DNA of 64,000 nucleotides from Anaerocolumna cellulosilytica (GTDB lineage Bacteria; Bacillota; Clostridia; Lachnospirales; Lachnospiraceae): contig NZ_AP023367.1 of NCBI RefSeq assembly GCF_014218335.1, positions 2,543,501 to 2,607,500 on the forward strand, written 5' to 3'. The notes beneath the pieces were generated by a model. The model worked only from the letters and a program-made list of their open reading frames with translations, was not told the origin of the DNA and did no database searches. The position numbers and the translations under genes are program-made. This document shows positions 44,746 through 53,124 of the stretch, in pieces. Each line of letters starts with the position of its first letter. The first letter of the stretch is position 1.

Positions 44746-44799
44746 AAACATAAAGGAGGACTTATTTTTTAACAGATAAGTCCTCCTTTATGTTTGTTT
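44746..44799 (+). terminator. strong intrinsic terminator
   Basis: AAACATAAAGGAGGACTTAT pairs perfectly with ATAAGTCCTCCTTTATGTTT (20 bp) and is followed by GTTT. It ends the Amt-PII transcript. Confidence 0.85.
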
Positions 44800-44842
44800 A
44801 GAAAAATAAATTATATTTGTTACATTAAATATTAAAAAGGTA

Positions 44843-44893
44843 TTGACAAAAATGTTATACTAGTGTACTATCTAATTAGTTCACTAGTATAAC
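44843..44893 (+). promoter_or_regulatory. promoter with a 40-base inverted-repeat operator
   Basis: TTGACA (44843-44848), 17 bases, TACTAT (44866-44871). GTTATACTAGTG (44854-44865) and CACTAGTATAAC (44882-44893) are perfect 12-bp arms that flank the -10. This spacing and symmetry fit a GntR/YtrA-type operator for the operon that encodes the repressor. Confidence 0.8.
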
Positions 44894-44914
44894 GTAAAAG
44901 AAAGGAGGAGTTAC

Positions 44915-45274
44915 ATGGAATTTGATAATAATATACCAATTTATATTCAGGTTATAGAGGATATAAAAAAGGATATTGTGCGAGGAGTCTTGGAGTTGGG
45001 TGAGAAGCTTCCCTCCGGAAGGGATTTGGCAATGAAGTATAAGATAAACCCGAATACTGCTAATCGCATCTATAAGGAAATGGAAGCAGAGGAACTGTGT
45101 TTTACAAAACGAGGCTTAGGAACTTTTGTAACGGAGGATATAGATAAGTTGAAACAGATACGCGAAGAAATGGCCGGAACTCTTTTAGAGAATTTTCTGG
45201 AAGGAATGAAGCATTTAGGGTTTTCAAAAGAGGATATCAAACATCTGATAGATGTAAAATATGATGAGAAATAA
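44915..45274 (+). CDS. GntR-family (YtrA-type) repressor
   Basis: A 119-residue GntR regulator: an N-terminal winged helix (PIYIQVIEDIKKDIVRG, LPSGRDLAMKYKINPNTANR) with a short helical C-terminus, the size and layout of the YtrA subfamily that controls ABC transporter operons. AAGGAGG lies before the ATG. The operator overlapping the promoter suggests autoregulation. ATPase and membrane genes follow. Confidence 0.9.
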   Translation: MEFDNNIPIYIQVIEDIKKDIVRGVLELGEKLPSGRDLAMKYKINPNTANRIYKEMEAEELCFTKRGLGTFVTEDIDKLKQIREEMAGTLLENFLEGMKHLGFSKEDIKHLIDVKYDEK

Positions 45275-45328
45275 TTAAAACAATATGAAGTATAGTAGGA
45301 GTGAAGTTCAGATACAGATATTCAACTC

Positions 45329-45364
45329 CTCGATTTGTACGCGACCAAAGGTCGCAGATGGGAG
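45329..45364 (+). repeat. hairpin-AGATGGGAG leader element, copy 5 (stem replaced), supplies RBS
   Basis: CTCGATTTGTAC then GCGACC-AAA-GGTCGC then AGATGGGAG, ending six bases before the ATG at 45371. The stem sequence differs wholly from GTGTGC/GCACAC but still pairs perfectly, which argues that the RNA fold is what matters. It lies between the GntR and ATPase genes, inside the operon. Confidence 0.85.
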
Positions 45365-45370
45365 AAAATT

Positions 45371-46060
45371 ATGATTTTACAAAGTAATAATCTTGTGAAA
45401 AAATATATGAGTAAAACTGCTGTTAACGGCATTACGCTGGATATTGAGGCCGGTAAAGTATATGCGTTACTAGGGCCCAATGGCAGCGGAAAAACCACCT
45501 GGATGAAGATGGTAGCAGGACTGGTTAAGCCAACCAGTGGAACGATTACCTATAAAGGCATCTCTATTGGAATCGAATCCAAAAGTAAGATTGCATATAT
45601 GTCTACAGAGCCTTTCTTTTACAATTATATGACAGTTAAGGATGTGGGCAAATATTACAAAGACTTCTTTTCAGATTTTGATGAAAAACGATATGAAGAA
45701 CTGATTGAACGTATGGAATTATCTATGAAGGACAAAGCAAAGAGCTTATCCTCCGGTATGGCCGCTAAATTAAAAATCGCCGCCACTATGGCTAGAAAAG
45801 CAGAACTCTATATGCTGGATGAACCTTTAAATGGTATTGATATAATTGCCAGAGAGAGAATTATCACTACAATTCTTGAGGTAACGGGTGAGGAAGCCAC
45901 TCTTATTATATCCTCACATTTAGTAGATGAATTGGAAAAAATCATTGACAATGCTATCTTTGTTAAAAAAGGAACCATTGCAATGAACGGAGAGGCAGAA
46001 GAACTCCGCTTAGCTCATGGCAAATCTATAGTTGAATTATATAAAGAAGTATATGCATAA
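45371..46060 (+). CDS. ABC transporter ATPase (YtrB-like)
   Basis: A 229-residue ABC ATPase: Walker A GPNGSGKTT, a degenerate signature LSSGMAAKLKIA, Walker B LYMLDEPLNGID and switch His in IISSHLVDE. It belongs with the short ATPases linked to ABC-2-type membrane proteins, exporting a peptide or lipid-like substrate. The ATG at 45371 follows the leader element; an upstream in-frame ATG at 45335 lies in the hairpin. Regulator, ATPase and membrane protein form one operon. Confidence 0.88.
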   Translation: MILQSNNLVKKYMSKTAVNGITLDIEAGKVYALLGPNGSGKTTWMKMVAGLVKPTSGTITYKGISIGIESKSKIAYMSTEPFFYNYMTVKDVGKYYKDFFSDFDEKRYEELIERMELSMKDKAKSLSSGMAAKLKIAATMARKAELYMLDEPLNGIDIIARERIITTILEVTGEEATLIISSHLVDELEKIIDNAIFVKKGTIAMNGEAEELRLAHGKSIVELYKEVYA

Positions 46061-46075
46061 TAGGGGGATTAAAAA

Positions 46076-46837
46076 ATGTTAAAATTAATGAAATATGAAT
46101 TTAGAAAACAAGCTTTATCAAAGTTGGTAATTCTGTCAATTATAGCATTTCTTGAAGTAATGTTTGTTATAGGTGTGTTGCTTGAGAATGAAAATACTAT
46201 GGCCACTTCTATGGGCTTTTTAGGAGTACTTACAATCGGAGCCATGTTCTTTCTTGCTTTTGAGTCAATTATAACATATAGCAATGATTTAAAACAGAAG
46301 TGCAGTTATATGCTGTTTTTAACTCCTAACTCCAGTTACAGTATCGTAGGAGCAAAGGTCGTATCAGCTGCAATACAAGTCTTTGTATCTGGCATTGCCT
46401 TCGTCGCTATTTATGCCATAAACGGAACCATTTTAGTTGCTAAATTTGCTTCGATAGCGGAAGTAAAAGATTTGATTTTAGAATTTTTTAGAGCCGTAAT
46501 AAAAATAGATGTCGATATGTCTGCTATTTTGCTTGTAGTTGCAGTTATATTACTTTTCTGGATTAATACCATAACCGTAGCCTTTTTCTCTATAACCTTA
46601 AGTACCACTTTCTTGGCAGAAAAGAAATTTAAAGGAGTGGTAAGTTTTATACTGTTCTTCTTTATAAATTATGTGTATGGTAAAATAACGGATTTGGTAT
46701 TAAATGATAGAGTTAATTTAATGGTTCATAGGGAAACAAATATATATTTGTTTCTAAACATACTGTTTCTACTATGCTTTACCATTATCACCTATGTGGG
46801 TACTGCCTGGATGTTAGAGAAGAAGGTTAGCGTATAA
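46076..46837 (+). CDS. ABC-2-type membrane subunit
   Basis: A 253-residue protein with six predicted membrane segments and no clear catalytic motif, placed 15 bases after the ATPase. A short basic N-terminus (MLKLMKYEFRKQALSKLV) precedes the first segment, as in YtrC/D-like and bacitracin-type ABC-2 permeases. GGGGG lies before the ATG. It probably forms the membrane pore of the exporter controlled by the GntR protein. Confidence 0.8.
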   Translation: MLKLMKYEFRKQALSKLVILSIIAFLEVMFVIGVLLENENTMATSMGFLGVLTIGAMFFLAFESIITYSNDLKQKCSYMLFLTPNSSYSIVGAKVVSAAIQVFVSGIAFVAIYAINGTILVAKFASIAEVKDLILEFFRAVIKIDVDMSAILLVVAVILLFWINTITVAFFSITLSTTFLAEKKFKGVVSFILFFFINYVYGKITDLVLNDRVNLMVHRETNIYLFLNILFLLCFTIITYVGTAWMLEKKVSV

Positions 46838-46900
46838 AAGTTATTCCTGTAATACGGTTTACTTATAATCGGGTGCAATAGATTATAGATAGGAGCTAAC

Positions 46901-47035
46901 ATGAGGATAAACAGCAATTATTATTATATAAAGAAAAGAAAAAAGAGATACTTACTAACAGTTCTTACAATATGCGCAGTATTCATTTTACTGGTGGCAA
47001 GAAAAAACAATAAAAAAATGGGAACACTTCCATAG
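46901..47035 (+). CDS. 44-residue small membrane protein
   Basis: ATG at 46901 after ATAGGAG, stop TAG at 47033-47035. The peptide has a basic, Tyr-rich N-terminus (MRINSNYYYIKKRKKRY), one hydrophobic segment (about residues 18-33, LLTVLTICAVFILLVA) and a basic end. It lies 63 bases after the ABC-2 gene and may be part of that operon as a small accessory subunit (inference). It matches no family that I recognise. Confidence 0.55.
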   Translation: MRINSNYYYIKKRKKRYLLTVLTICAVFILLVARKNNKKMGTLP

Positions 47036-47176
47036 TGTCAAACCATAAAGTAAATAATTTTAAGAAAGTATCTGCACCTCATAAGGTGTCTAAGATGTAA
47101 ATGGCAGTCACACAACAAAGTACGTTGGTGGCTGCTTTTATTTTGATATGAATTTTATTGTCTGGTAAAACGTTAC

Positions 47177-47482
47177 TTATGCGGCAATAAGACGCTCGGC
47201 TTCTTCGCAAATAGTTGAAGCAACGGCAGCTTCATAATTGTCTGCCTCTACATGCATTTTCTTAATATCAAAATATAAAATTTCAAAGGGGATAGTACCT
47301 TTAACTTCTTTTCCTTCTTTTGTAACAGTCATTAAGATTTCTCGATTGTGGTATTCTATGCCGACAGCAACTTTGCTGTTAGTTAACAATGTATTATTAC
47401 ACAGTTTCAATATAATATCCTTAATTAAATTACAATCGCTCTGAACATTGTCAGACATAGCACTTGGACTAGTATAAATCAT
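47177..47482 (-). CDS. hypothetical protein, 101 residues
   Basis: ATG at 47482 follows AAAGGAG, a good ribosome site, with a start MIYTSPSAMSDNVQSD; a longer frame to 47560 has no such site. The sequence is soluble, with a repeated beta/helix pattern (KVAVGIEYHNREILMTVTK) and a helical C-terminus (EAAVASTICEEAERL). I do not recognise the family. It is alone on the minus strand next to a long non-coding region. Confidence 0.6.
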   Translation of the reverse strand: MIYTSPSAMSDNVQSDCNLIKDIILKLCNNTLLTNSKVAVGIEYHNREILMTVTKEGKEVKGTIPFEILYFDIKKMHVEADNYEAAVASTICEEAERLIAA

Positions 47483-48257
47483 AGTTATCTCCTTTTCAAT
47501 TTGGGACGTTAATTGTAAAATTGCCTTTTTAGTTGCATTAAAAAAGATTGAAAGCAACAAATAGCTACACTTAAACCCTTATCTTATTTTAAGCTAATAC
47601 ATATAGAAATCAAGCCCGCCTGAAATCTATTCATATTAAATTTAAAAATCAGAATCAGAATACAAGTTATTCTAATCTTGTTAAACCTTTCAACCCGGCG
47701 TAGCAGGCATTCCAAGCCCGCTTGGAACACTGCCCATCCAGCACAATCTAAGTAGATATTGATTGTGCTCGACGTTTTACAACATAATATACTATTTTTC
47801 TTAAGATAATTCAATACCTTTTTAAAAGTTTGTAAAATCTGCTTAAGATAGCAAGAGAAATAATAGGATTTCATACGTTTCTTTTAAGCAAAATAAAAGC
47901 CTCTAGCAATATGCATGAGTTTTAGTGAGAAAAATATGATTTAATGGTGATTATTATAGTTAAGAAAGAGAAGAAGACGACCGTGTCTAATAGCGGATTG
48001 GATTTGCACATTATAATAAGAAAAAATGCATAAAAAAATGACGATTTTGTGAACAAAAAGCAAATTCGTACAAGACTGTGCATTGTGTAACATGTATATT
48101 ATGAGATGTAAAAACCTATAATAAAATGCAATAATAACATATAAATACTTGCATGTAAATAAATGGTATGCTATAATGCACATATATAAATAAATAATGC
48201 AAGGTTGTGACTATTATTATGCACAGTAATGCACAAATGCAAGAAAGGAGAACGAGA
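47483..48257. other. 775-base non-coding region with a structured GC-richer island
   Basis: Within AT-rich sequence, 47600-47790 is GC-richer and contains TTCCAAG/CTTGGAA, a similar AAGCCCGCCTG further left, and AGCACAATC pairing with GATTGTGCT (47750-47780). These could be an unannotated RNA or the remains of a repeat. The right part holds the operon promoter and several TGCA-containing motifs. Minus-strand frames across it have no ribosome sites and look spurious. Confidence 0.45.
48149..48177 (+). promoter_or_regulatory. promoter of the large surface/transport operon
   Basis: TTGCAT (48149-48154), 17 bases, TATAAT (48172-48177) with an extended TGC before the -10. Around it are repeated ATGCA/TGCAC words (48127-48245) that may be regulator sites. 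Confidence 0.75.
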
Positions 48258-51179
48258 GTGAAAAGAACAAAAGAGCCAAAGATGTTTGTAATACTTTTGT
48301 TAATTTTTGCTACACTTAGCAATACTTTTCACAACCCTAGCAATATAATCCATGCTGAAACAAACAGGGATATTTCTAACTTCATAGAACAATTAGATAA
48401 TGTTTCAACCCAGGGAATGGGATATCAGGAATATATTTCACGATATGACAATACTAAGAAGCCGAATGCTGTTTATACAATCGAGGCAAAAGATTATGTA
48501 CGGGTTGAAGGTATGACAGTTGAGGAATGGACGGACTATGAAAAAATGGAAGGTATATCAGTTTATACTGAGGAAAGCGGTTTTATAGAATATGAAGTGA
48601 TGATAGAGACAGAAGGATTTTATGAATTAGCTATGCTATACTACCCCGTAGAAGGAAAGAGTGCTTCTATTCAGAGAGGAATATTTATAGATGGTGAGTT
48701 CCCTTATAAAGAGTTAAATCTAGTTGAATTCTCAAGAATATGGGTAGACTCCGTTGACCAATGGGAAAAAGACAACAGAGGCAATGATTTAAAGCCAACT
48801 CAAAGAGAAGCACCGGAATGGATTACCAGCTATTGCTATGACAGCAATGGTTATGAAACAAATCGATTATCTGTATATCTAACAGTCGGTAAGCATACCA
48901 TAACACTATATTCGAGAAGAGAGCCCATGCTCCTTCGAAAGATTATATTAAGCAATTCACAAAAATTAAAGACATATTCACAATTAATGGTCACAAATGA
49001 AGCTTTTAATAAGAATAATTCAATAGGAAAAACCGTGAGAATCGAGGCAGAAGATGCCAATCGGAAATCCTCACAGATGCTTTATCCTACTCAGGATAAA
49101 TCCTCTCCGGCAGTATTTCCTTACAATGCAAAAGAACTTCGGAATAACACAGTCGGAAATAACAGCAACTGGAGACTGCTCGGACAGTGGCTGGAGTGGG
49201 ATTTTGAAATAGAGGAAAGCGGGTATTATTACATAACCCTTCACGCAAAGCAAAATTTTGTAAGAGGTATATACACTTCCAGGAAGATAAGTATAGATGG
49301 GAAGGTACCTTTTGAGGAAATGAATGATTATGGTTTTTATTACCATAGTGATTGGAATATGATAACCCTTGGAAGTAAAGAAAAAGAACCTTACCTCTTT
49401 TATTTGGAGGCGGGAAAACATACTCTTCGCATGGAAGTGGTATTAGGAGACTTCTCAAAACTGGTGAGCCGGGTACAAGACTGTATCCTTAAGTTAAACT
49501 CCATATACCGGAAAGTAATTCGAATTACTGGTGTAGAGCCTGATAAGTATAGGGATTATAATATAGAAACTAACGTACCGGGTCTACAGGAAGAAACAGC
49601 CGTTTTAAGAGACCAACTGGATGAGGTTTTAACCGGACTTAAAGAAGTATCAGGAGGTACCAGTAACCGGGAAGCAGTACTAAAAACTATGAGGGATCAG
49701 TTAGACTATATTTCAAAGGATGTAGAACGTTTCACTAAAGTATTAGGTTCTTATAAAATAAATATGAGTGCCATGGGCACCTGGATAAGTTCTGCACTCG
49801 AGCAGCCATTAGCACTGGATACGATATATGTTCATTCGCCGGATGTAAAGATAAGGGAAACTAACAATTCCTTTTGGGATAAACTAAGGCATTCTGCGAA
49901 AACTTTATTATATTCCTTTATCATTGATTACAATTCCATTGGAACTGTGGTAGATGAGGATGACACGTTAAAAACTATTACTGTATGGGTAGGTTCCGGC
50001 AGAGATCAGGCAAATGTACTAAAATCCCTAATTGATGAGTCTTTTACGGCTGCGGCCGACATAAACGTTAACGTCATGTTGGTTGACATGAGTACTTTAT
50101 TACAGGCAACTTTGTCAGGGCAGGGACCGGATGTTGCATTACAGGTAGGTGGAGATTTACCCATGAACTATGGCTTGCGAAATGCAGTTGTTGATTTGTC
50201 TGCGTTTAATGATTTAGGAGAAATTAAAGAAAGATTTAGGGAAAGTGCTATGGTACCTTTTCAATTTGAAAGAAAGACTTATGCACTTCCGGAAACCCAG
50301 ACATATCTCATGATGTTCTATAGAAAAGATATCTTAAAAGAACTGGGTCTTGCTATACCTACAACCTGGGATGATATGAAGATAGCGTTGTCCGTTTTAA
50401 GTAAAAACCAGATGGATCTTGGTATGCTGCCGTTAACGGAACAAGTTTTTGCCATGCTGCTCTATCAAGGGGGAGGAGAATATTATAATAGCTTAGGGAC
50501 TGCCTCTGCATTAGACAGTGATATTTCCATTAATACATTTAAGGAATATTGTGCTTTTTACACAGATTATAAATTAGATAAAGAAACCAGTGTTTCCCAA
50601 AGGTTCCGCACAGGGGAAGCACCCTTGGTAATTTCAGACTTTACCTTGTATAACGAGTTACAAGTATCAGCACCTGACTTAAAGGGATTATGGGGCTTTA
50701 CAATGGTGCCGGGTACCTTTAATACAGCAGGTAATCAAAAAACGGTAGACCATACAGTAACAGGTACCGGTACGGCTGCCGTAATTATGAGTGCATCAAA
50801 AGAAAAAGAAGCCTCCTGGGAATTTTTAAAATGGTGGACGTCAACAGAGATTCAAACTCAATATGGCAGGGAAATGGAGGCACTTCTAGGTGCAGCAGCT
50901 CGTTATCCGACAGCGAATATAGAGGCATTCCGGAATCTGCCTTGGCCCTCTCAGGACTATGAGGCTCTAATGAAGCAGGCAGAATGGTTAGCCGGAATTC
51001 CTCAAGTTCCTGGTGGTTATTATTCCTGGCGTAATATTAATAATGCCTTTTACCATGTAGTGTCGGCAGAAGAGAAAAACAAGATGCAGCCCCGGGAAGC
51101 TTTAACGGATTTTGTAAGGTATATTAATGATGAAATAACCTTTAAACGTAAAGAATTTGGATTAATAACAGCAGAATAG
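48258..51179 (+). CDS. giant extracellular solute-binding protein with N-terminal CBM-like modules
   Basis: A 973-residue secreted or anchored protein. After a signal segment (about residues 9-35) come two carbohydrate-binding-module-like beta domains: IEAKDYVRVEGMT with GFIEYEVMIETEGFYEL, and RIEAEDANRKSS with GQWLEWDFEIEESGYYYI. The EAED/EAKD start and 'GYYxIxL' strand are typical of CBM6/35-type folds. A helical region (about 460-540) follows, then a full family 1 binding protein from about residue 590 (KTITVWVGSGRDQANVLKSL, QGPDVALQVGGDLP, FQFERKTYALPETQTYLMMF). There is no lipobox cysteine. GTG at 48258 follows AAAGGAGAACGAGA. Two permease genes follow directly. Confidence 0.8.
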   Translation: MKRTKEPKMFVILLLIFATLSNTFHNPSNIIHAETNRDISNFIEQLDNVSTQGMGYQEYISRYDNTKKPNAVYTIEAKDYVRVEGMTVEEWTDYEKMEGISVYTEESGFIEYEVMIETEGFYELAMLYYPVEGKSASIQRGIFIDGEFPYKELNLVEFSRIWVDSVDQWEKDNRGNDLKPTQREAPEWITSYCYDSNGYETNRLSVYLTVGKHTITLYSRREPMLLRKIILSNSQKLKTYSQLMVTNEAFNKNNSIGKTVRIEAEDANRKSSQMLYPTQDKSSPAVFPYNAKELRNNTVGNNSNWRLLGQWLEWDFEIEESGYYYITLHAKQNFVRGIYTSRKISIDGKVPFEEMNDYGFYYHSDWNMITLGSKEKEPYLFYLEAGKHTLRMEVVLGDFSKLVSRVQDCILKLNSIYRKVIRITGVEPDKYRDYNIETNVPGLQEETAVLRDQLDEVLTGLKEVSGGTSNREAVLKTMRDQLDYISKDVERFTKVLGSYKINMSAMGTWISSALEQPLALDTIYVHSPDVKIRETNNSFWDKLRHSAKTLLYSFIIDYNSIGTVVDEDDTLKTITVWVGSGRDQANVLKSLIDESFTAAADINVNVMLVDMSTLLQATLSGQGPDVALQVGGDLPMNYGLRNAVVDLSAFNDLGEIKERFRESAMVPFQFERKTYALPETQTYLMMFYRKDILKELGLAIPTTWDDMKIALSVLSKNQMDLGMLPLTEQVFAMLLYQGGGEYYNSLGTASALDSDISINTFKEYCAFYTDYKLDKETSVSQRFRTGEAPLVISDFTLYNELQVSAPDLKGLWGFTMVPGTFNTAGNQKTVDHTVTGTGTAAVIMSASKEKEASWEFLKWWTSTEIQTQYGREMEALLGAAARYPTANIEAFRNLPWPSQDYEALMKQAEWLAGIPQVPGGYYSWRNINNAFYHVVSAEEKNKMQPREALTDFVRYINDEITFKRKEFGLITAE

Positions 51180-51199
51180 GGGAATTAGTGTGAAATGAA

Positions 51200-51232
51200 A
51201 GTGCTATAAGCACTAGGGCACACAGATGGGAG
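51200..51232 (+). repeat. hairpin-AGATGGGAG leader element, copy 6, supplies RBS
   Basis: AGTGCTATAAGCACTAGG then GCACAC and AGATGGGAG, five bases before the ATG at 51238. Here the stem is AGTGC/GCACT, an inner-stem variant that lacks the GTGTGC arm. It lies between the binding-protein and permease genes. Confidence 0.8.
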
Positions 51233-51237
51233 TTGAG

Positions 51238-52164
51238 ATGAGTAAGAAAACAACAAAAACTACAAATAATGAATGGTCCCTGTTAAACCAAATTAAGCGC
51301 AGCAAGACATCATATATCATGCTTGCACCCTATTTCATACTATTTTTCCTGTTTACAATATTACCGGTTATTACTTCTATTGTTTTTAGCTTTACCAATT
51401 TTAATATGTTAGAACTGCCAGAATTCGTTGGATGGGATAATTACATTCGATTATTGTTAGATGATGATATCTTTAAAACAGCGATCCGAAACACCTTGAT
51501 TTTTGCTGTTATTACAGGACCAGTCAGTTATTTTATGTGTTTAATCTTTGCTTGGATTATTAATGAATTCAAGGGTAAGGTAAGGGCACTTTTAACACTG
51601 ATATTTTATGCTCCCTCCATCTCTGGTAATGCCTTTGTTATATGGTTAATTATTCTCTCTGGTGATCGTTATGGGTATCTAAATGGTTTTCTCATGCGAT
51701 GGGACTTTATCAGTGAACCCATCTTATGGTTAAAAACAGAAAAATACGTACTGCCACTTCTAATTATTGTTCAATTGTGGCTAAGCCTTGGTACCGGCTT
51801 TTTAACCTTTATAGCGGGACTTCAAACAGTAGATAAAACGTTATATGAAGCAGCAGCAGTAGATGGAGTAAAGAATCGATGGCAGGAGCTTTTCTATGTA
51901 ACCCTGCCATCTATGAAACCCCAGCTAATGTTTGGTGCTGTCATGCAGATTACCCAGTCTTTTGCTGTGGCAGACATATCCATTCAACTGGCAGGCAATC
52001 CAAGTATAAACTACGCAGGAACAACCATTGTAACCCATCTTCTCGACTTTGGTACTTTCCGCTATGAGATGGGATATTCCTCTGCCATAGCCTCTGTTTT
52101 GTTTCTGTTTATGATTGGTACGAATAAACTGGTACAAAGACTGTTAAGAAAGGTGGGCAGTTAG
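51238..52164 (+). CDS. carbohydrate ABC transporter permease (MalF/LplB type)
   Basis: A 308-residue permease with six membrane segments and the EAA loop EAAAVDGVKNRWQELFYVTLP. The soluble N-terminus is short, as in clostridial LplB/UgpA-like permeases. The start follows the leader element. It pairs with the permease encoded immediately downstream (stop and next ATG adjoin) and with the CBM-carrying binding protein. No ATPase gene is in the operon. Confidence 0.9.
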   Translation: MSKKTTKTTNNEWSLLNQIKRSKTSYIMLAPYFILFFLFTILPVITSIVFSFTNFNMLELPEFVGWDNYIRLLLDDDIFKTAIRNTLIFAVITGPVSYFMCLIFAWIINEFKGKVRALLTLIFYAPSISGNAFVIWLIILSGDRYGYLNGFLMRWDFISEPILWLKTEKYVLPLLIIVQLWLSLGTGFLTFIAGLQTVDKTLYEAAAVDGVKNRWQELFYVTLPSMKPQLMFGAVMQITQSFAVADISIQLAGNPSINYAGTTIVTHLLDFGTFRYEMGYSSAIASVLFLFMIGTNKLVQRLLRKVGS

Positions 52165-53052
52165 ATGAAGCGAGACTACAGTAAACCTAAAAAGAGGTTG
52201 TTTCACCGTCAAAAAACCCTAAACCGTTCTATGGCGGGGAATCTTACTTTATTTTTATTTATGGCTGTCTGTGGTGTATTTATGGTACTCCCGCTCATTA
52301 TGGTGGTAAACAATGCTCTAAAGCCTTTGGATGAATTGTTTCGTTATCCGCCTAAAATATTCGTAAGAAATCCAGAATTTGATAACTTCTCTGATTTATT
52401 TGTTCTTATGTCAAACTCCTGGGTACCCTTAAGCCGTTATATACTAAATACCGTTATTATTACCGGTGGCGGAACCATTGGCCATGTACTATTTGCTTCG
52501 CTTGCAGCTTATCCTCTGGCAAAACATAATTTTCCGGGAAAGAATATATTATTTAAAATAGTAGTATTATCTTTAATGTTCTCCTGGCAGGTTACCCAAA
52601 TACCTAATTATATGATTATCTCCTGGCTTGGAATTAATAATACGTATCTGGCAGTCATACTTCCGGCATTTGCCTATGGCTTGGGATTATATCTTATCAA
52701 ACAGTTTATGGAGCAAATTCCTGACTCCTTAGTAGAATCTGCAAGACTTGATGGAGCCAATGAGTACCGCATATTCTGGGCCATTATTATGCCCAATGTC
52801 AAACCAGCATGGTTAACCCTGGCTGTTTTACAATTTCAAAGCATGTGGGGAAATACCGGAAGTACATATTTACGAAGTGAACAGCTCAAACCCCTGCAAT
52901 ATGCCTTACAGCAGATTGTAAACAGCGGACCCGCAAGACAAGGGGCAGCTGCGGTGGTAACTTTTATTATAGCTGCCATTCCAATCACCTTCTTTATTAT
53001 CTGTCAGAGCAGTATCATCGAAACCATGACCACATCGGGCATGAAAGAATAA
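52165..53052 (+). CDS. carbohydrate ABC transporter permease (MalG/YtcP type)
   Basis: A 295-residue permease with six membrane segments and the EAA loop ESARLDGANEYRIFWAIIMP. Its ATG directly follows the stop of the first permease, so translation is probably coupled; GGTGGG upstream is the ribosome site. It forms the second half of the channel. Confidence 0.9.
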   Translation: MKRDYSKPKKRLFHRQKTLNRSMAGNLTLFLFMAVCGVFMVLPLIMVVNNALKPLDELFRYPPKIFVRNPEFDNFSDLFVLMSNSWVPLSRYILNTVIITGGGTIGHVLFASLAAYPLAKHNFPGKNILFKIVVLSLMFSWQVTQIPNYMIISWLGINNTYLAVILPAFAYGLGLYLIKQFMEQIPDSLVESARLDGANEYRIFWAIIMPNVKPAWLTLAVLQFQSMWGNTGSTYLRSEQLKPLQYALQQIVNSGPARQGAAAVVTFIIAAIPITFFIICQSSIIETMTTSGMKE

Positions 53053-53060
53053 GAAGGTGT

Positions 53061-53117
53061 ACGTGTGCAAGCGCAGATAGCGCTAGTGCTATTAGTACAA
53101 GGGCACACAGATGGGAG
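53061..53117 (+). repeat. hairpin-AGATGGGAG leader element, copy 7 (long form), supplies RBS
   Basis: GTGTGC (53063-53068) is closed by GCACAC, with about 30 bases between, including AGCGC/GCGCT and AGTGC/GTAC-like partial pairs; then AGATGGGAGG, seven bases before the ATG at 53125. Confidence 0.85.
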
Positions 53118-53124
53118 GAAAGGT

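Noticed and set aside
47584-48322. Several minus-strand frames of 68-96 residues
   Set aside because: No ribosome sites, AT-driven composition (Ile, Tyr, Phe, Lys) and mutual overlap.
49071-49458. Two overlapping minus-strand frames over 110 residues
   Set aside because: They lie fully inside the giant binding-protein gene and have no initiation signal.
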